A stretch of 64,000 nucleotides of DNA. Source: Anagrus nilaparvatae (taxonomy: Eukaryota; Arthropoda; Insecta; Hymenoptera; Mymaridae). Both the position numbers and the translations under genes were made by a program. The stretch covers positions 62,001 to 126,000 of the forward strand of contig JAKSXM010000209.1 of assembly GCA_022575985.1 (NCBI GenBank), in the 5' to 3' direction. This document shows, piece by piece, positions 22,801 through 35,134 of the stretch (the first letter of the stretch is position 1; each line of letters begins with the position of its first letter). The notes beneath the pieces were generated by a model. The model searched no databases and was not told where the DNA came from. It was given only the letters and a program-made list of their open reading frames with translations.

Positions 22801-24445
22801 AGGTGGAGAGGGGGGTTTTCGCCATCTTAAGAAAATTGGTACATTTAAAATGATTTTTTTATTTATTTTTATGCTTATATGAGAGTTAAAATTGTTTCAT
22901 TAGCTAAAATGATGATAATTATTGATGAAAAATAAGTTTTTAGCGATTTCCAAACATTATTTTATTTTTAATTAGTGTTTTATTTTCGGAAAGCTCAAAA
23001 GCCAGGGTTTTCGCCACCAAGTATAGGTATTTCGCCATATAATGATGCGTTTTTCGCCACTATATTTTTCATTAGCTCTATAATGCATTTTTATTAATAG
23101 TAATTGTGTATATAAATATTATCCATGAAACTTTTAAACAAACTACCGTAGAAATTCATATTTTATTGATATAGGTATACCTATACTTACTCCTCTTCTC
23201 CTTTTTTTTTTATTTTATAAAAATATTTATACCTATTTACACAATAAAAAATAGTGAACAACAGATGAACTGTAAACTTGTATAATCATGTATTATTTGT
23301 TAAAATTTACTTTTTAATTTTAATTAAAGGTAATAATTGATATAATGTTTTTAAAAACTCAAGAAAATAAAATAGACGCCGTGTATAAGCCGTGTTAATG
23401 ACCTCTATTTTCAGTTTGCGCGCGGACCAGGTCTTATAAACCCACGCGTTTGTTTAGTTAGTTTTTTTACCTGTTTATTTATTTTAATTATTTGCTATTT
23501 AAAAGTAAAAAATAGATTAATTTTATGAAGTAAGTGTTAGAATATAATTTTTAATATTAGTATAATGTTTTTTTTCAATTAAAAAGCGTGTGTACCTATT
23601 TTTTATAAAAATCAGAAAATTGTCGTGTTTAAATGAAAGTGATAAATAAGTACATAAATAGTTTAAATTTTGTTTATATGTTTAAATTTAGTTAATATTT
23701 TGATAATTCTTGTAAAATTTTATATAAATGAAGTAATTATGACAAGTTTAGTGTTTTATAATTAAATAAATATCGTTAAAAGAAAAAAAAGTGTAAAATA
23801 TCGAAAATATCTATAAGTGTAAAAAAGGTGAATTTAAATAATTTAAATAATAAGTCAATAAAACCTTTTTCCTTTATTTGTTGAAGCATTAAAATGTAGT
23901 TAAAAAAATTTTTAACGTTCGACATAGTGTTGTTATTAATTTAAAGCTCAATTTAAGCTAACGGTAAGGTTATATGGCGAAAAATAAATTTCCATATAAG
24001 TAGTTTTCGCCACCCCATGACGAAAACCAAATAATTGAGTATATTAAGTTTGCAGTTTCCGCCAGCAATAATTAAAAGTATAATTCATTGAAAATTAATT
24101 TTTTTTTTTTTTAATTTTGATATTTAGAGTGCAATTTATCTACTAAGAGCAATAAAAAAGTTTTGGGATAGATTTTATATATAAAATTTTCAATTATACC
24201 TACTATGATTTCTTAAAGATTTTCGTTAGAATTGTATGCGATAGAAACAAGTATTTTTCAAAGGCATAATTTATTTTATAAATAATTGAATTTCTTAAAA
24301 TAACTTGAACTCCGCAATTACAACCCTAAGTAGAATGAATTTTTAAATAATTTGCAACGGTAAACATCAACCATTCTTAGCTATTGATAGAAAATACAAC
24401 AGGTGGCGAAAAACGCATTCCTGGCGAAAACCCCCCTCTCTGCCC
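22801..24445. mobile_element. Nested TIR element with TTTTCGCC motifs
   Basis: Inserted into one 321-bp unit: the left piece of the unit stops at ...GTAAACTA and resumes TACCTCAAATG, so TA is duplicated (22,799-22,800 and 24,446-24,447). The ends are AGGTGGAGAGGGGGGTTTTC and, reverse complemented, GGGCAGAGAGGGGGGTTTTC, both continuing GCC. At least eight further TTTTCGCC or GGCGAAAA motifs lie within about 250 bp of the left end and about 500 bp of the right end, resembling subterminal transposase-binding sites. There is no long ORF. A GC-richer patch at 23,375-23,450 (gcgcgcggaccagg, then cttataaaccc) looks promoter-like. Younger than the array it interrupts. Confidence 0.7.
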
Positions 24446-25500
24446 TACCTCAAATGCGGCTGCGAATCAAATTACATAATTATCGTATTTTAGTTTCCAA
24501 GCATTTTCAGAAACTTGGCAGGGCATTACCCCAAATTTCTTTTTATAATACTAATCTAATTATGTGCCAAAACTCCCAAAAAATTTTTGAGCCCATTTTA
24601 AGGGGGTTAAGTTGGTCAAATTAAGTTGATTAAAGATTGGTCATTTTTAGGAAAACAGCATTTTTAGAATTTCATGGGATCTGGCCCCATCTATTATTTT
24701 CTTGTGTTGATAAATATATGTTTCTCAATACTCAAAAAAATTTTGGACATATTCCTAGGTGGTAAACTACCTCAAATGCGGCTGCGAATCAAATTACGTA
24801 ATTATCGTATTTTAGTTTCCAAGCATTTTCAGAACCTTGGCAGGACATTACCCCAAATTTCTTTTTACGATATTAATCTTATTCTGTGCCAAGACTCCCA
24901 AAAAATTTTTGAGCCCATGTTAAGGGGGTTAAGTTTGTCAAATTAAGTCGATCAAACATTGGACTTTTTTGGAAAAACAGCTTTTTTGAATTTCCTGAGA
25001 TCTGACCCCAACTATTGTTTTCTTGTGTTGATGAAAATATGTTTCTCAATATTTAAACAAATTTTAGACATATTCGTAGGTGGTAAACTACCTCAAATGC
25101 GGCTGCGATTCAAATTACATAAATATCGGATTTTTGTGTCCAAGTATTTTCAGAACCTTGGCAGGACATTACCCCGAATTTCTTTTTATAATATTAATCT
25201 AATTATGTGCCAAGACTCCCATAAAAATTTTTGAGCCAATTTTAAGGGGGTTAAATTGGCCAATTTAAGTCGATTAAATATTGTTCATTTTTGGAAAAAC
25301 AGCTTTTTTAGATTTTCATGGGATCTGGCCCCATCTATTGTTTTCTTGTGTTGATTACTCTCATTAATCAATTAAATTTGGGACAGTTTCGTGGGCGGTA
25401 ACTACCTCAAATGCAGCGGCGATTCAAATTACAAAAATATCGTATTTCAGTTGCCAAGCATTTTCAGAACCTTGGCTGGGCATAACCCCGAATTTCTTTT
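24446..25500 (+). repeat. 321-bp satellite array, left arm (inner part)
   Basis: Continuation of the array after the insertion; about three and a half units, the innermost being diverged (tgcagcggcgattc in place of tgcggctgcgaatc). Confidence 0.8.
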
Positions 25501-25520
25501 CAAACATTCGATTTTATTGT
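25501..25520. other. Centre of the palindrome
   Basis: A spacer of about 19 bp (caaacattcgattttattg) separates the plus- and minus-oriented arrays. It is the only part of the central region not explained by the 321-bp unit. Confidence 0.6.
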
Positions 25521-28500
25521 AATTTGATTCGCAGCAGCATTTGAGGTCGTTTACTACCTAGGAATATGTTCAAAAATTTTTTGAGTATTGAGAAACATTT
25601 TTCAATCAACATTAGAAAAGAATAGTTGGGGTCAGATCCCAGAAAATTCTAAAAAAGCTGTTTTTTCAAAAATGAACAATCTTTAAATGACTTAATTTGA
25701 TCAATTGAACCCCCTTAAAATAGGCTAAAAAATTTTTTGGGAGTTTTGGCACATAGTTAGATTAATATTATAAAAAGAAATTCGGGGTAATGCCCTACCA
25801 AGGTTCTGAAAATGCTTGGAAACTAAAATACGATAATTATGTAATTTGAATCGCAGCCGCATTTGAGGTAGTTTACCACCTAGGAATATGTCCAAAATTT
25901 TTTTCAGTATTGAGAAACATATTTTAATCAACACAAGAAAACAATAGATGGGGCCAGATCCCATGAAATTCTAAAAATGCTGTTTTCTTAAAAATGACCA
26001 ATCTTTAATCAACTTAATTTGACCAACTTATCCCCCTTAAAATGGGCTCAAAAATTTTTTAGGTGTTTTGGCACAGAAATAGATTAATATCGTAAAAAGA
26101 AATTCGGAGTAATGCCCTGTCAAGGTTCTGAAAATGATTGGAAACTACAATACGATATTTATGTTATTTGATTCGCAGCCGCATTTGAGGTAGTTTACCA
26201 CCTAGGAATATGTCCAAAATTTGTTTGAGTATTGAGAAACATATTTTAATCAACACAAGAAAACAATAGTTGGGGTCAGATCCCAGGAAATTCAAAAAAG
26301 CTGTTTTTCCAAAAAAGTCCAATCTTTAATCAACTTAATTTGACCAACTTAACCCCCTTAAAATGGGCTCAAAAATTTTTTGGGAGTTTTGGCACATAAT
26401 AAGATTAATATTATAAAAAGAAATTCGGGGTAATGCCCTGCCAAGGTTCTGAAAATGCTTGGAAACTAAAATACGATAATTATGTAATTTGATTCGCAGC
26501 CGCATTTGAGGTAGTTTACCACCTAGGAATATGTCCAAAAATTTTTTGAGTATTGAGAAACATATTTTAATCAACACAAGAAAACAATAGTTGGGTTCAG
26601 ATCCCAGGAAATTCAAAAAAGCTATTTTTTCAAAAAAGTCCAATCTTTAATCAACTTAATTTGACCAACTTAACCCCCTTAAAATGGGCTCAAAAATTTT
26701 TTGGGAGTTTTGGCACATAATTAGATTAATATTATAAAAAGAAATTCGGGGTAATGCCCTGCCAAGGCTCTGAAAATGCTTGGAAACTAAAATACGATAA
26801 TTATGTAATTTGATTCGAAGCCGCATTTGAGGTAGTTAACCACCTAGGAATATGTCCAAAATTTTTTTGAGTATTGAGAAACATATTTTAATCAACACAA
26901 GAAAACAATAGTTGGGTTCAGATCCCAGGAAATTCAAAAAAGCTGTTTTTCCAAAAAAGTCCAATCTTTAATCAACTTAATTTGACCAACTTAGCCCCCT
27001 TAAAATGGGCTCAAAAATTTTTTGGGAGTTTTGGCACATAATTAGATTAATATTATAAAAAGAAATTCGGGGTAATGCCCTGCCAAGGTTCTGAAAATGC
27101 TTGGAAACTAAAATACGATAATTATGTAATTTGAATCGCAGCCGCATTTGAGGTAGTTTACCACCTAGGAATATGTCCAAAATTTTTTTCAGTATTGAGA
27201 AACATATTTTAATCAACACAAGAAAACAATAGATGGGGCCAGATCCCATGAAATTCTAAAAATGCTGTTTTCTTAAAAATGACCAATCTTTAATCAACTT
27301 AATTTGACCAACTTATCCCCCTTAAAATGGGCTCAAAAATTTTTTAGGTGTTTTGGCACAGAAATAGATTAATATCGTAAAAAGAAATTCGGAGTAATGC
27401 CCTGTCAAGGTTCTGAAAATGATTGGAAACTACAATACGATATTTATGTTATTTGATTCGCAGCCGCATTTGAGGTAGTTTACCACCTAGGAATATGTCC
27501 AAAATTTGTTTGAGTATTGAGAAACATATTTTAATCAACACAAGAAAACAATAGTTGGGGTCAGATCCCAGGAAATTCAAAAAAGCTGTTTTTCCAAAAA
27601 AGTCCAATCTTTAATCAACTTAATTTGACCAACTTAACCCCCTTAAAATGGGCTCAAAAATTTTTTGGGAGTTTTGGCACATAATAAGATTAATATTATA
27701 AAAAGAAATTCGGGGTAATGCCCTGCCAAGGTTCTGAAAATGCTTGGAAACTAAAATACGATAATTATGTAATTTGATTCGCAGCCGCATTTGAGGTAGT
27801 TTACCACCTAGGAATATGTCCAAAAATTTTTTGAGTATTGAGAAACATATTTTAATCAACACAAGAAAACAATAGTTGGGTTCAGATCCCAGGAAATTCA
27901 AAAAAGCTATTTTTTCAAAAAAGTCCAATCTTTAATCAACTTAATTTGACCAACTTAACCCCCTTAAAATGGGCTCAAAAATTTTTTGGGAGTTTTGGCA
28001 CATAATTAGATTAATATTATAAAAAGAAATTCGGGGTAATGCCCTGCCAAGGCTCTGAAAATGCTTGGAAACTAAAATACGATAATTATGTAATTTGATT
28101 CGAAGCCGCATTTGAGGTAGTTAACCACCTAGGAATATGTCCAAAATTTTTTTGAGTATTGAGAAACATATTTTAATCAACACAAGAAAACAATAGTTGG
28201 GTTCAGATCCCAGGAAATTCAAAAAAGCTGTTTTTCCAAAAAAGTCCAATCTTTAATCAACTTAATTTGACCAACTTAGCCCCCTTAAAATGGGCTCAAA
28301 AATTTTTTGGGAGTTTTGGCACATAATTAGATTAATATTATAAAAAGAAATTCGGGGTAATGCCCTGCCAAGGTTCTGAAAATGCTTGGAAACTAAAATA
28401 CGATAATTATGTAATTTGATTCGCAGCCGCATTTGAGGTAGTTTACCTAGGAATATGTCCAAAATTTTTTTGAGTATTGAGAAACATATTTTAATCAACA

Positions 28501-30369
28501 CAAGAAAACAATAGTTGGGTTAAGGTCCCAGGAAATTCAAAAAAGCTGTTTTTCCAAAAAAGTCCAATCTTTAATCAACTTAATTTGACCAACTTAACCC
28601 CATTAAAATGGGCTCAAAAATTTTTTGGGAGTTTTGGCACATAATTAGATTAATATTATAAAAAGAAATTCGGGGTAATGCCCTGCCAAGGTTCTGAAAA
28701 TGCTTGGAAACTAAAATACGATAATTATGTAATTTGATTCGCAGCCGCATTTGAGGTAGTTTACCACCTAGGAATATGTCCAAAATTTTTCTGAGTATTG
28801 AGAAACATATTTTAATCAACACAAGAAAACAATAGTTGGGTTCAGATCCCAGGAAATTCTAAAAAGCTGTTTTTTCAAAAAAGTCCAATCTTTAATCAAC
28901 TTAATTTGACCAACTTAACCCCCTTAAAATGGGCTCAAAAATTTTTTGGGAGTTTTGGCACATAATTAGATTAATATTATAAAAAGAAATTCGGGGAAAT
29001 GCCCTGCCAAGGTTCTGAAAATGCTTGGAAACTAAAATACGATAATTATGTAATTTGATTCGCAGCCGCATTTGAGGTAGTTTACCCAGGAATATGTCCA
29101 AAATTTTTTTGCGTATTGAGAAACATATTTTAATCAACACAAGAAAACAATAGTTGGGGTCAGATCCCAGGAAATTCAAAAAAGCTGTTTTTCCAAAAAA
29201 GTCCAATCTTTAATCAACTTAATTTGACCAACTTAACCCCCTTAAAATGGGCTCAAAAATTTTTTGGGAGTTTTGGCACATAATAAGATTAATATTATAA
29301 AAAGAAATTCGGGGTAATGCCCTGCCAAGGTTCTGAAAATGCTTGGAAACTAAAATACGATAATTATGTAATTTGATTCGCAGCCGCATTTGAGGTAGTT
29401 TACCACCTAGGAATATGTCCAAAAATTTTTTGTGTATTGAGAAACATATTTTAATCAACACAAGAAAACAATAGTTGGGTTCAGATCCCAGGAAATTCAA
29501 AAAAGCTATTTTTTCAAAAAAGTCCAATCTTTAATCAACTTAATTTGACCAACTTAACCCCCTTAAAATGGGCTCAAAAATTTTTTGGGAGTTTTGGCAC
29601 ATAATTAGTTTAATATTATAAAAAGAAATTCGGGGTAATGCCCTGCCAAGGCTCTGAAAATGCTTGGAAACTAAAATACGATAATTATGTAATTTGATTC
29701 GAAGCCGCATTTGAGGTAGTTAACCACCTAGGAATATGTCCAAAATTTTTTTGAGTATTGAGAAACATATTTTAATCAACACAAGAAAACAATAGTTGGG
29801 TTCAGATCCCAGGAAATTCAAAAAAGCTGTTTTTCCAAAAAAGTCCAATCTTTAATCAACTTAATTTGACCAACTTAGCCCCCTTAAAATGGGCTCAAAA
29901 ATTTTTTGGGAGTTTTGGCACATAATTAGATTAATATTATAAAAAGAAATTCGGGGTAATGCCCTACCAAGGTTCTGAAAATACTTGGACACAAAAATCC
30001 GATATTTATGTAATTTGAATCGCAGCCGCATTTGAGGTAGTTTACCACCTAGGAATATGTCCAAAATTTGTTTGAGTATTGAGAAACATATTTTAATCAA
30101 CACAAGAAAACAATAGTTGGGGTCAGATCCCAGGAAATTCAAAAAAGCTGTTTTTCCAAAAAAGACCAATGTTTAATCGACTTAATTTGACCAACTTAAC
30201 CCCCTTAAAATGGGCTCAAAAATTTTTTGTGAGTCTTGGCACAGAATTAGATTAATATCGTAAAAAGAAATTCGGGGTAATACCCTGCGAAGGTTCTGAA
30301 ATTGCTTGGTAACTAAAATACGATATTTACGTAATTTGTATCGCAGCCTTATTTCAGATAGTTTTCCAC
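25521..30369 (-). repeat. 321-bp satellite array, right arm
   Basis: About sixteen units in minus orientation. Most are 321 bp; some are 318 bp, lacking one GGT of GGTGGT. Distinctive variants recur in the same relative order as in the left arm (for example the 22,031 and 28,901 units share the same four rare differences), showing that the arms are homologous copies, not independent expansions. Confidence 0.85.
25855..28425 (-). repeat. Duplicated 1,285-bp four-unit higher-order repeat
   Basis: The variant 'agatggggccagatcccatg' occurs at 25,946 and again at 27,231, exactly 1,285 bp apart, and the four-unit blocks following each are near-identical, including the odd 'cgaagccgc ... gtagttaacc' variant. 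A third partial copy of that variant lies at about 29,700. Confidence 0.75.
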
Positions 30370-30656
30370 CCAGGTATGAGTCCAAAATTTTTCTGAGTAT
30401 TGAAAAACATTTTTTAATCAACCTAAGAAATTAACAGTTGGTGAAGATATCATACAATGATCTCAAAATCCTTTGAAATGCGAGAATGATTTTTTATTGT
30501 ATATTTTGGTTGATTTATTGGTTTTTATCTGTTTCTATCGGCTGTTTATTTAATTTTTTGAATTTTTTACTATATTTATTTATTATATATACTTTTTAGC
30601 AGATTTGAGCTAAAAAAAAAATTTCGTTCATCGAACGGTCGAAACTTCAGCTACAT
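30370..30656 (-). repeat. Right outer terminal inverted repeat of the Foldback-like element
   Basis: Reverse complement of 20,581-20,860; ends ...CTTCAGCTACAT. Confidence 0.7.
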
Positions 30657-30664
30657 AAATTTAT
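30657..30664 (+). repeat. Right 8-bp target-site duplication AAATTTAT
   Basis: Identical to 20,573-20,580. Confidence 0.6.
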
Positions 30665-32325
30665 TTAGGATTAGTAGAAAAATTTTTACAACAATCTTTT
30701 GTTACAAACTTTGTTAAATTTTATTATTCTAAAAGTTAGAAAACATCAAATAGAAATTTGAATTATAATATTAGTCTTATTCACCAATTATATAAGTAAA
30801 TGTAGCTATTACTAGGTTCGACTATTTGTTATGGTTTTTTTCAGTGCCTAATATATAGTTACATGTACTTATATAATCGGTCAATAAGACTAATATATTG
30901 GTAATTTTGTAAAATTACAAAAAATTTGTTATAACCAATCCTAAACTATCAAATTTTTACATTAAAATTATAATTTTTCTTAAAATTTCGATTTTGAGAT
31001 GCCCTGGACTTCCCTAAGCTGCCTAAAAGATTTTGTACATTAAAAATTATTTTTTATAGCTTAAAACATTTTTTATACAAATTTATTTATTATTTTCTAT
31101 TATAATATCGAAATAAAACAGTTTTCAGCTTAAAAAAAAGTGCCAGACGGATTTTTAAAATTTTTTTATTTTTGTGACTATGAAAAACTAAAAAACAAAT
31201 TTCCATTGAAATCTCGTAGGTAATTTGCATTTTTATTTAAAATTGTTTCAGGGGCACCGTGCTTATTTTAGCTGACAGTAAAAGTTTAAAATTTTTTACC
31301 TCGAGGGATGCCAAATGTAAAAAAAATAAAAAGGTTTAAGATAAACATAAGGAGCAAATAAACCACAGTTTTTTAGCATACAAAAAATTTTCTTTATTCA
31401 TAGCTTTCGCATTTTCAAGGTAATTGTTATAAAATTGGAGTAAAATTCGGGAAATATTAGACGATGAGCACCAACTTTTCCTTTTGCTAAACAATACCAC
31501 CGTTAAATAACATATTAATAAACTGCAAGAATTAATAATTTTTGATTTTTAATATTACTTTATATTTTTATGTCAAACAAATTAAATCAATAAATTTTTT
31601 TTTTTTGCTTTTCTAGAAACAAAAAACTTATAAAAAAGTAAAAGTTTTTTTATTCTATTCAGCAGTTCTTTTTTTAATGCTTCTTACAAAATTTTATACA
31701 CATGGTTTTAAAAGAATTTTATAGAAATAGTAAAAAATGAAGAAAAAAAAACTATAATAAAATAAGTTTAAAGTGTTTTATTTTAAATAAAAATAATATC
31801 TTGTTTTAAGTTCGAAGAAAAATTATTTTGTAGATTTTTTTTTTCGAAAACTAAATAATATATTTTTTAAAAAATATAAAGCAATTTTTTTGAAAAAATA
31901 ATTATTCTAGTTTCCAAATAATTTTTTATACAATAATTTTATTTAATTAAAAAAGTTTGATAATATTATTTCATATTTTAAATAAATTTTTCATTTATTT
32001 ACTTACTTGAATTTAATTAAATAGTTATTAGAATCCTATAAATTTTTAACAAAAAAACAAACAAAAAAATCATAATTTATTATCTGTGAAACCAAAAAAA
32101 ATGAACACTATTTGTTTCAAATAATTCACAAATTTTAAAAAAATTTACAAACATTTTTTCAATGTAATAATAATTCACAAATTTTTAAAAAATTTACAAA
32201 CATTTTTTCGATGTTAAAGCACTTTAACCATAATTAATAAATAACCATAAACCATAATTAAAAAAAATAAAAAATAAAAAAAAAATAAATAAATGAAAAA
32301 AAAATATTTATAATTATTTGCACAT
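30665..32325. other. AT-rich non-coding DNA
   Basis: No exon or resolved element. A local duplication of 'tcacaaatttttaaaaaatttacaaacatttttt' occurs at about 32,125-32,210. Confidence 0.4.
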
Positions 32326-32329
32326 GAAA

Positions 32330-32530
32330 AAAATTTCGCGGTATAATCTTAAAATTTTCCGCGTTATTTTCGAGCTTTATATAAAGTCCACGCAGAAGCG
32401 ACAGATGACGAGAAATGACTATCAAAAAGTTATAGCATGAGAAAATTTACTCTCCTTTTAGTTTATTTTATACAGACTTTCACAGGACCGAATGACTGAT
32501 GCATGTAAACTCGATGTGCGCATCGCTCTT
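32330..32530. promoter_or_regulatory. CpG-containing, high-complexity patch with core-promoter-like motifs
   Basis: In very AT-rich surroundings this patch has several CpGs and a TTTATATAAAG TATA-like palindrome at 32,376-32,386, followed by 'tccacgcagaagcgacagatgacg'. On the minus strand, 'gcatcagtcattcggtc' near 32,487-32,503 contains a TCAGT initiator. It could be the promoter or first exon of a gene whose coding exons are elsewhere. No ORF supports it. Confidence 0.3.
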
Positions 32531-34060
32531 GATCCCTACCCATTTATTTACTTTTTTTTTATTTTATAAAAGTTTGAAAGAATCACATACGTACATTATT
32601 AGTTTTTGTTTTAAATGAGATTTTATTATTATTGTAAAAAAAGCTCATATTTTTATTTTTCAAATTATGCACTAATTAAATAATATATTTGTGCATTAAA
32701 ATTCTTTGAAAACCAAAGTGATGAAAACTTTTGTCTTATTTAATAATTAAAATTTTCAAGCACGTTCACTATGTATACAACTTATTGATGAGAGCATTTC
32801 TTATAAGTTTGTTTGGTGAAAAAATGGAATGCTGCAAAATATGTCTAATATTTTGAGAAATTTACACTCTAAGTCATTTTGATACCCCTAACTAGTACGC
32901 TTCTAATTCTATTAGATAATTATGTTCAAAAGAATTTACCCTCTTAATCTCAGAAACTATTTGATAGAGTTTATTGCAAAAGGTTTTCTGTTATATCAGA
33001 ATTATGGGTAAAATTTTCAATATGATTTCAATGAACCACTTAAAATTGAACCCATAAAATTAATTTGAAAAAAACTGAATTTATTTTTGAAAATTTAAAA
33101 AACATTTTAGTTGTAAATTAGTCAGTGAAAATGCTAAAGAACTAAATCCAATGAGATTATATTAGTTCAAATAGAATACATCCCAAAAACACTCTAACTT
33201 TATAAAAATTGTTTTTTTTAAAAAATTTTTTTTAGATAGCTGAACTCATAAATGTCTTGGCCTTATTAGGAAATTTTTATATTTTATGATTTTTCATTTT
33301 AAAACAAAATATTATAGAACAATAAGAAAAAAATTGGTAACTTTTTTTTAAATGAAAATAAATATTTTTTTATTAAATATTTTAAAACATCAAAAAATTT
33401 TAGTTTACGCGTCTTAAAAAAAAAAGTTTAATAGCAATCGAAGTAATATACTTCAATGCACAGGTCTGGTTTAATTATCCTATATACTTATAATATAATA
33501 CATATTATGCATATTATATCTCCTGAACTAGGAGTGTTTGCGGGTGCTATAAATTTTGGATACCTGAAAGTTAAATATTGAATAATGGAATAATTCGTGA
33601 TTTTTTAAACATTCAATATGGTTGCAATATGATCCCTCCTGTGTTTTAAGTCCTCTAGGTACAAAAGTGCTCAAATTCGGCATGTTTTAATTTTTTGGGA
33701 TTTTTTCAGTTTTCTTACCCACTTTTTAGTAATGAATTTTTAATACCGACTAGATGTACAAAAAAAATAGTTTCAAAAGATATCTTTTTGTAAAATTTTC
33801 GACTGAATTCGATTTTTTAATAAAATTTCAATCTTATAGCATGTAACCATTTGTTTCTTGGCCTACAAAGTCCATATAAACGAGCTTTTATAAGTTGTTT
33901 TATCTTCATTTACATCACCTGAAAGTTTGGAATAATTTAGAGACTCAAAGACAGTAGATTCTTCTGCTTTTTTACAATTAGTAATTTTCGTTATTTTCTT
34001 AACAAAAAGTTATAGGAAACTTGGTCTTCCTAGTCTGTTCCCAGTATTCCTTAAAAAAAT
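32531..34060. other. AT-rich non-coding DNA
   Basis: Nothing recognised on either strand. Confidence 0.4.
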
Positions 34061-34066
34061 CATATA

Positions 34067-34554
34067 CACTGAGAAAAAATGTAGAGGAAAATGTACATTT
34101 ACAACTGGAAGATTTTACTATTAATTTTAGTAAAGTTATCCGAAGAATTGAAAATAGTACATTTTACTATAATTAAGGGTAATTTTTCTTAAGTAAGATT
34201 TTCTACAAAATACTATTATACTCTCACTCTCTCACATGTGCATAACTTTTATTTTTTTTTATTTTTTATTTTTTATTTTTTAATTTATTTTTTTTTTTAA
34301 TTTTTTTTTATAATTTATATTTTATAATTTAATACAATTTTCATTCCTTATATAGTATCTGAAATCAAATTTTGTCACTTGCGAGAAAAAATATGTAAAA
34401 TAAATTCTACTAAAATTAAGGGTAATTTTTTTTTCCTTTACGAGTAGTTTATAAAATACATGTTGGTAAAAAATAACATAAAACGCCATTTCGACAACTT
34501 CAAATTATTTTACTAATTAAAAGGGTAATTTTTACCAATACAATTTTGTGAGTG
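34067..34554. mobile_element. MITE-like element, CACTgAgAAAA ends, TA-flanked
   Basis: The left end CACTGAGAAAAAATG and right end (reverse complement CACTCACAAAATTG) form short imperfect TIRs; TA at 34,065-34,066 and 34,555-34,556. The interior repeats 'actaaaattaagggtaattttt' and 'ttactataattaagggtaattttt'. No ORF. Confidence 0.45.
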
Positions 34555-34556
34555 TA

Positions 34557-35120
34557 CTATTGCTAAAAATATTATCGTACAATCTTGAGTTTATTTCGCA
34601 TATGCGAAATAAATTGAGTTTCGTATACTTTTGCAAGATTTATATTTTCCCCGTATACTGAAAAAAAAACTAAAAGAAAAATTAAAAATGAAAATATTTT
34701 TAAATTGTCTCCAAAAGTTTTATAGATTTTTAAAGAAAATATGAAAAATTCAAGTAATATAAATTCTTTTATTAAAATTATTCCATAGTAATTAGATATT
34801 TCATCTTTTTCAAAACAACCAAAAAATTGAATATCTAAAAAACTAAGATGCCTATAAGTTAAAATTATATTGCTCATCTCACTCGCGCTCTTTTTTTCTT
34901 TAATTGGACACTGGTTTCATAATAACTGGTGAATATTTTAAAAAATAAAAAAATGTAATAATGTTGATGAAGCTTATACTGAAAATAAAAGCATTCTAAT
35001 GAATTATATTTTATTTAACTTTTTATTATTATACCTTTTAATATTATTTTCATTAGTTAATTACAATAATTCCACTTAAAAAAGTTTTAAAAGCTAAATA
35101 ATTGTAAATAAGTAATCTTT
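34557..35120. other. AT-rich non-coding DNA
   Basis: A minus-strand open frame (about 34,572-34,877) is low-complexity and lacks any recognisable domain; not called. Nothing else seen. Confidence 0.35.
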
Positions 35121-35134
35121 ATGGTTTCCGACCT

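Larger units (their letters stand above)
20581..30656. mobile_element. 10.1-kb Foldback-like element made of inverted satellite arrays
   Basis: The element begins ATGTAGCTGAAGTTTCGACC and ends with its exact reverse complement. Unique outer terminal repeats of roughly 250 bp (shared 'cgttcgatgaacg', 'cagccgatagaaacagat', 'ttctcgcatt') come first, followed inward by arrays of a 321-bp unit in opposite orientations that meet near 25,500-25,520 at a spacer of about 19 bp. A perfect 8-bp direct repeat flanks the whole. The left arm has about 10 units (one split by an inserted element) and the right arm about 16. This architecture (long TIRs composed of tandem repeats) is that of Drosophila Foldback and Galileo elements; an 8-bp duplication would suit hAT, P or MULE superfamilies. 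No transposase gene is inside, so it must be mobilised in trans or be dead. Superfamily unassigned. Confidence 0.75.

Noticed and set aside
20861..30369. CRISPR-like array
   Set aside because: Units are 321 bp, directly adjacent and without spacers, in a eukaryotic genome.
21104..30421. Series of repeated ~80-102-residue open frames as a tandem gene family
   Set aside because: They are the same frame of a 321-bp satellite unit, closed by stops in every unit, on both arms of a palindrome. No domain, start context or splice signal supports protein function.
20581..30656. Palindrome as pure assembly artefact
   Set aside because: Arms differ in unit number and detail, one carries a nested insertion, and an 8-bp duplication flanks the whole. 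Long-read confirmation would still be desirable.
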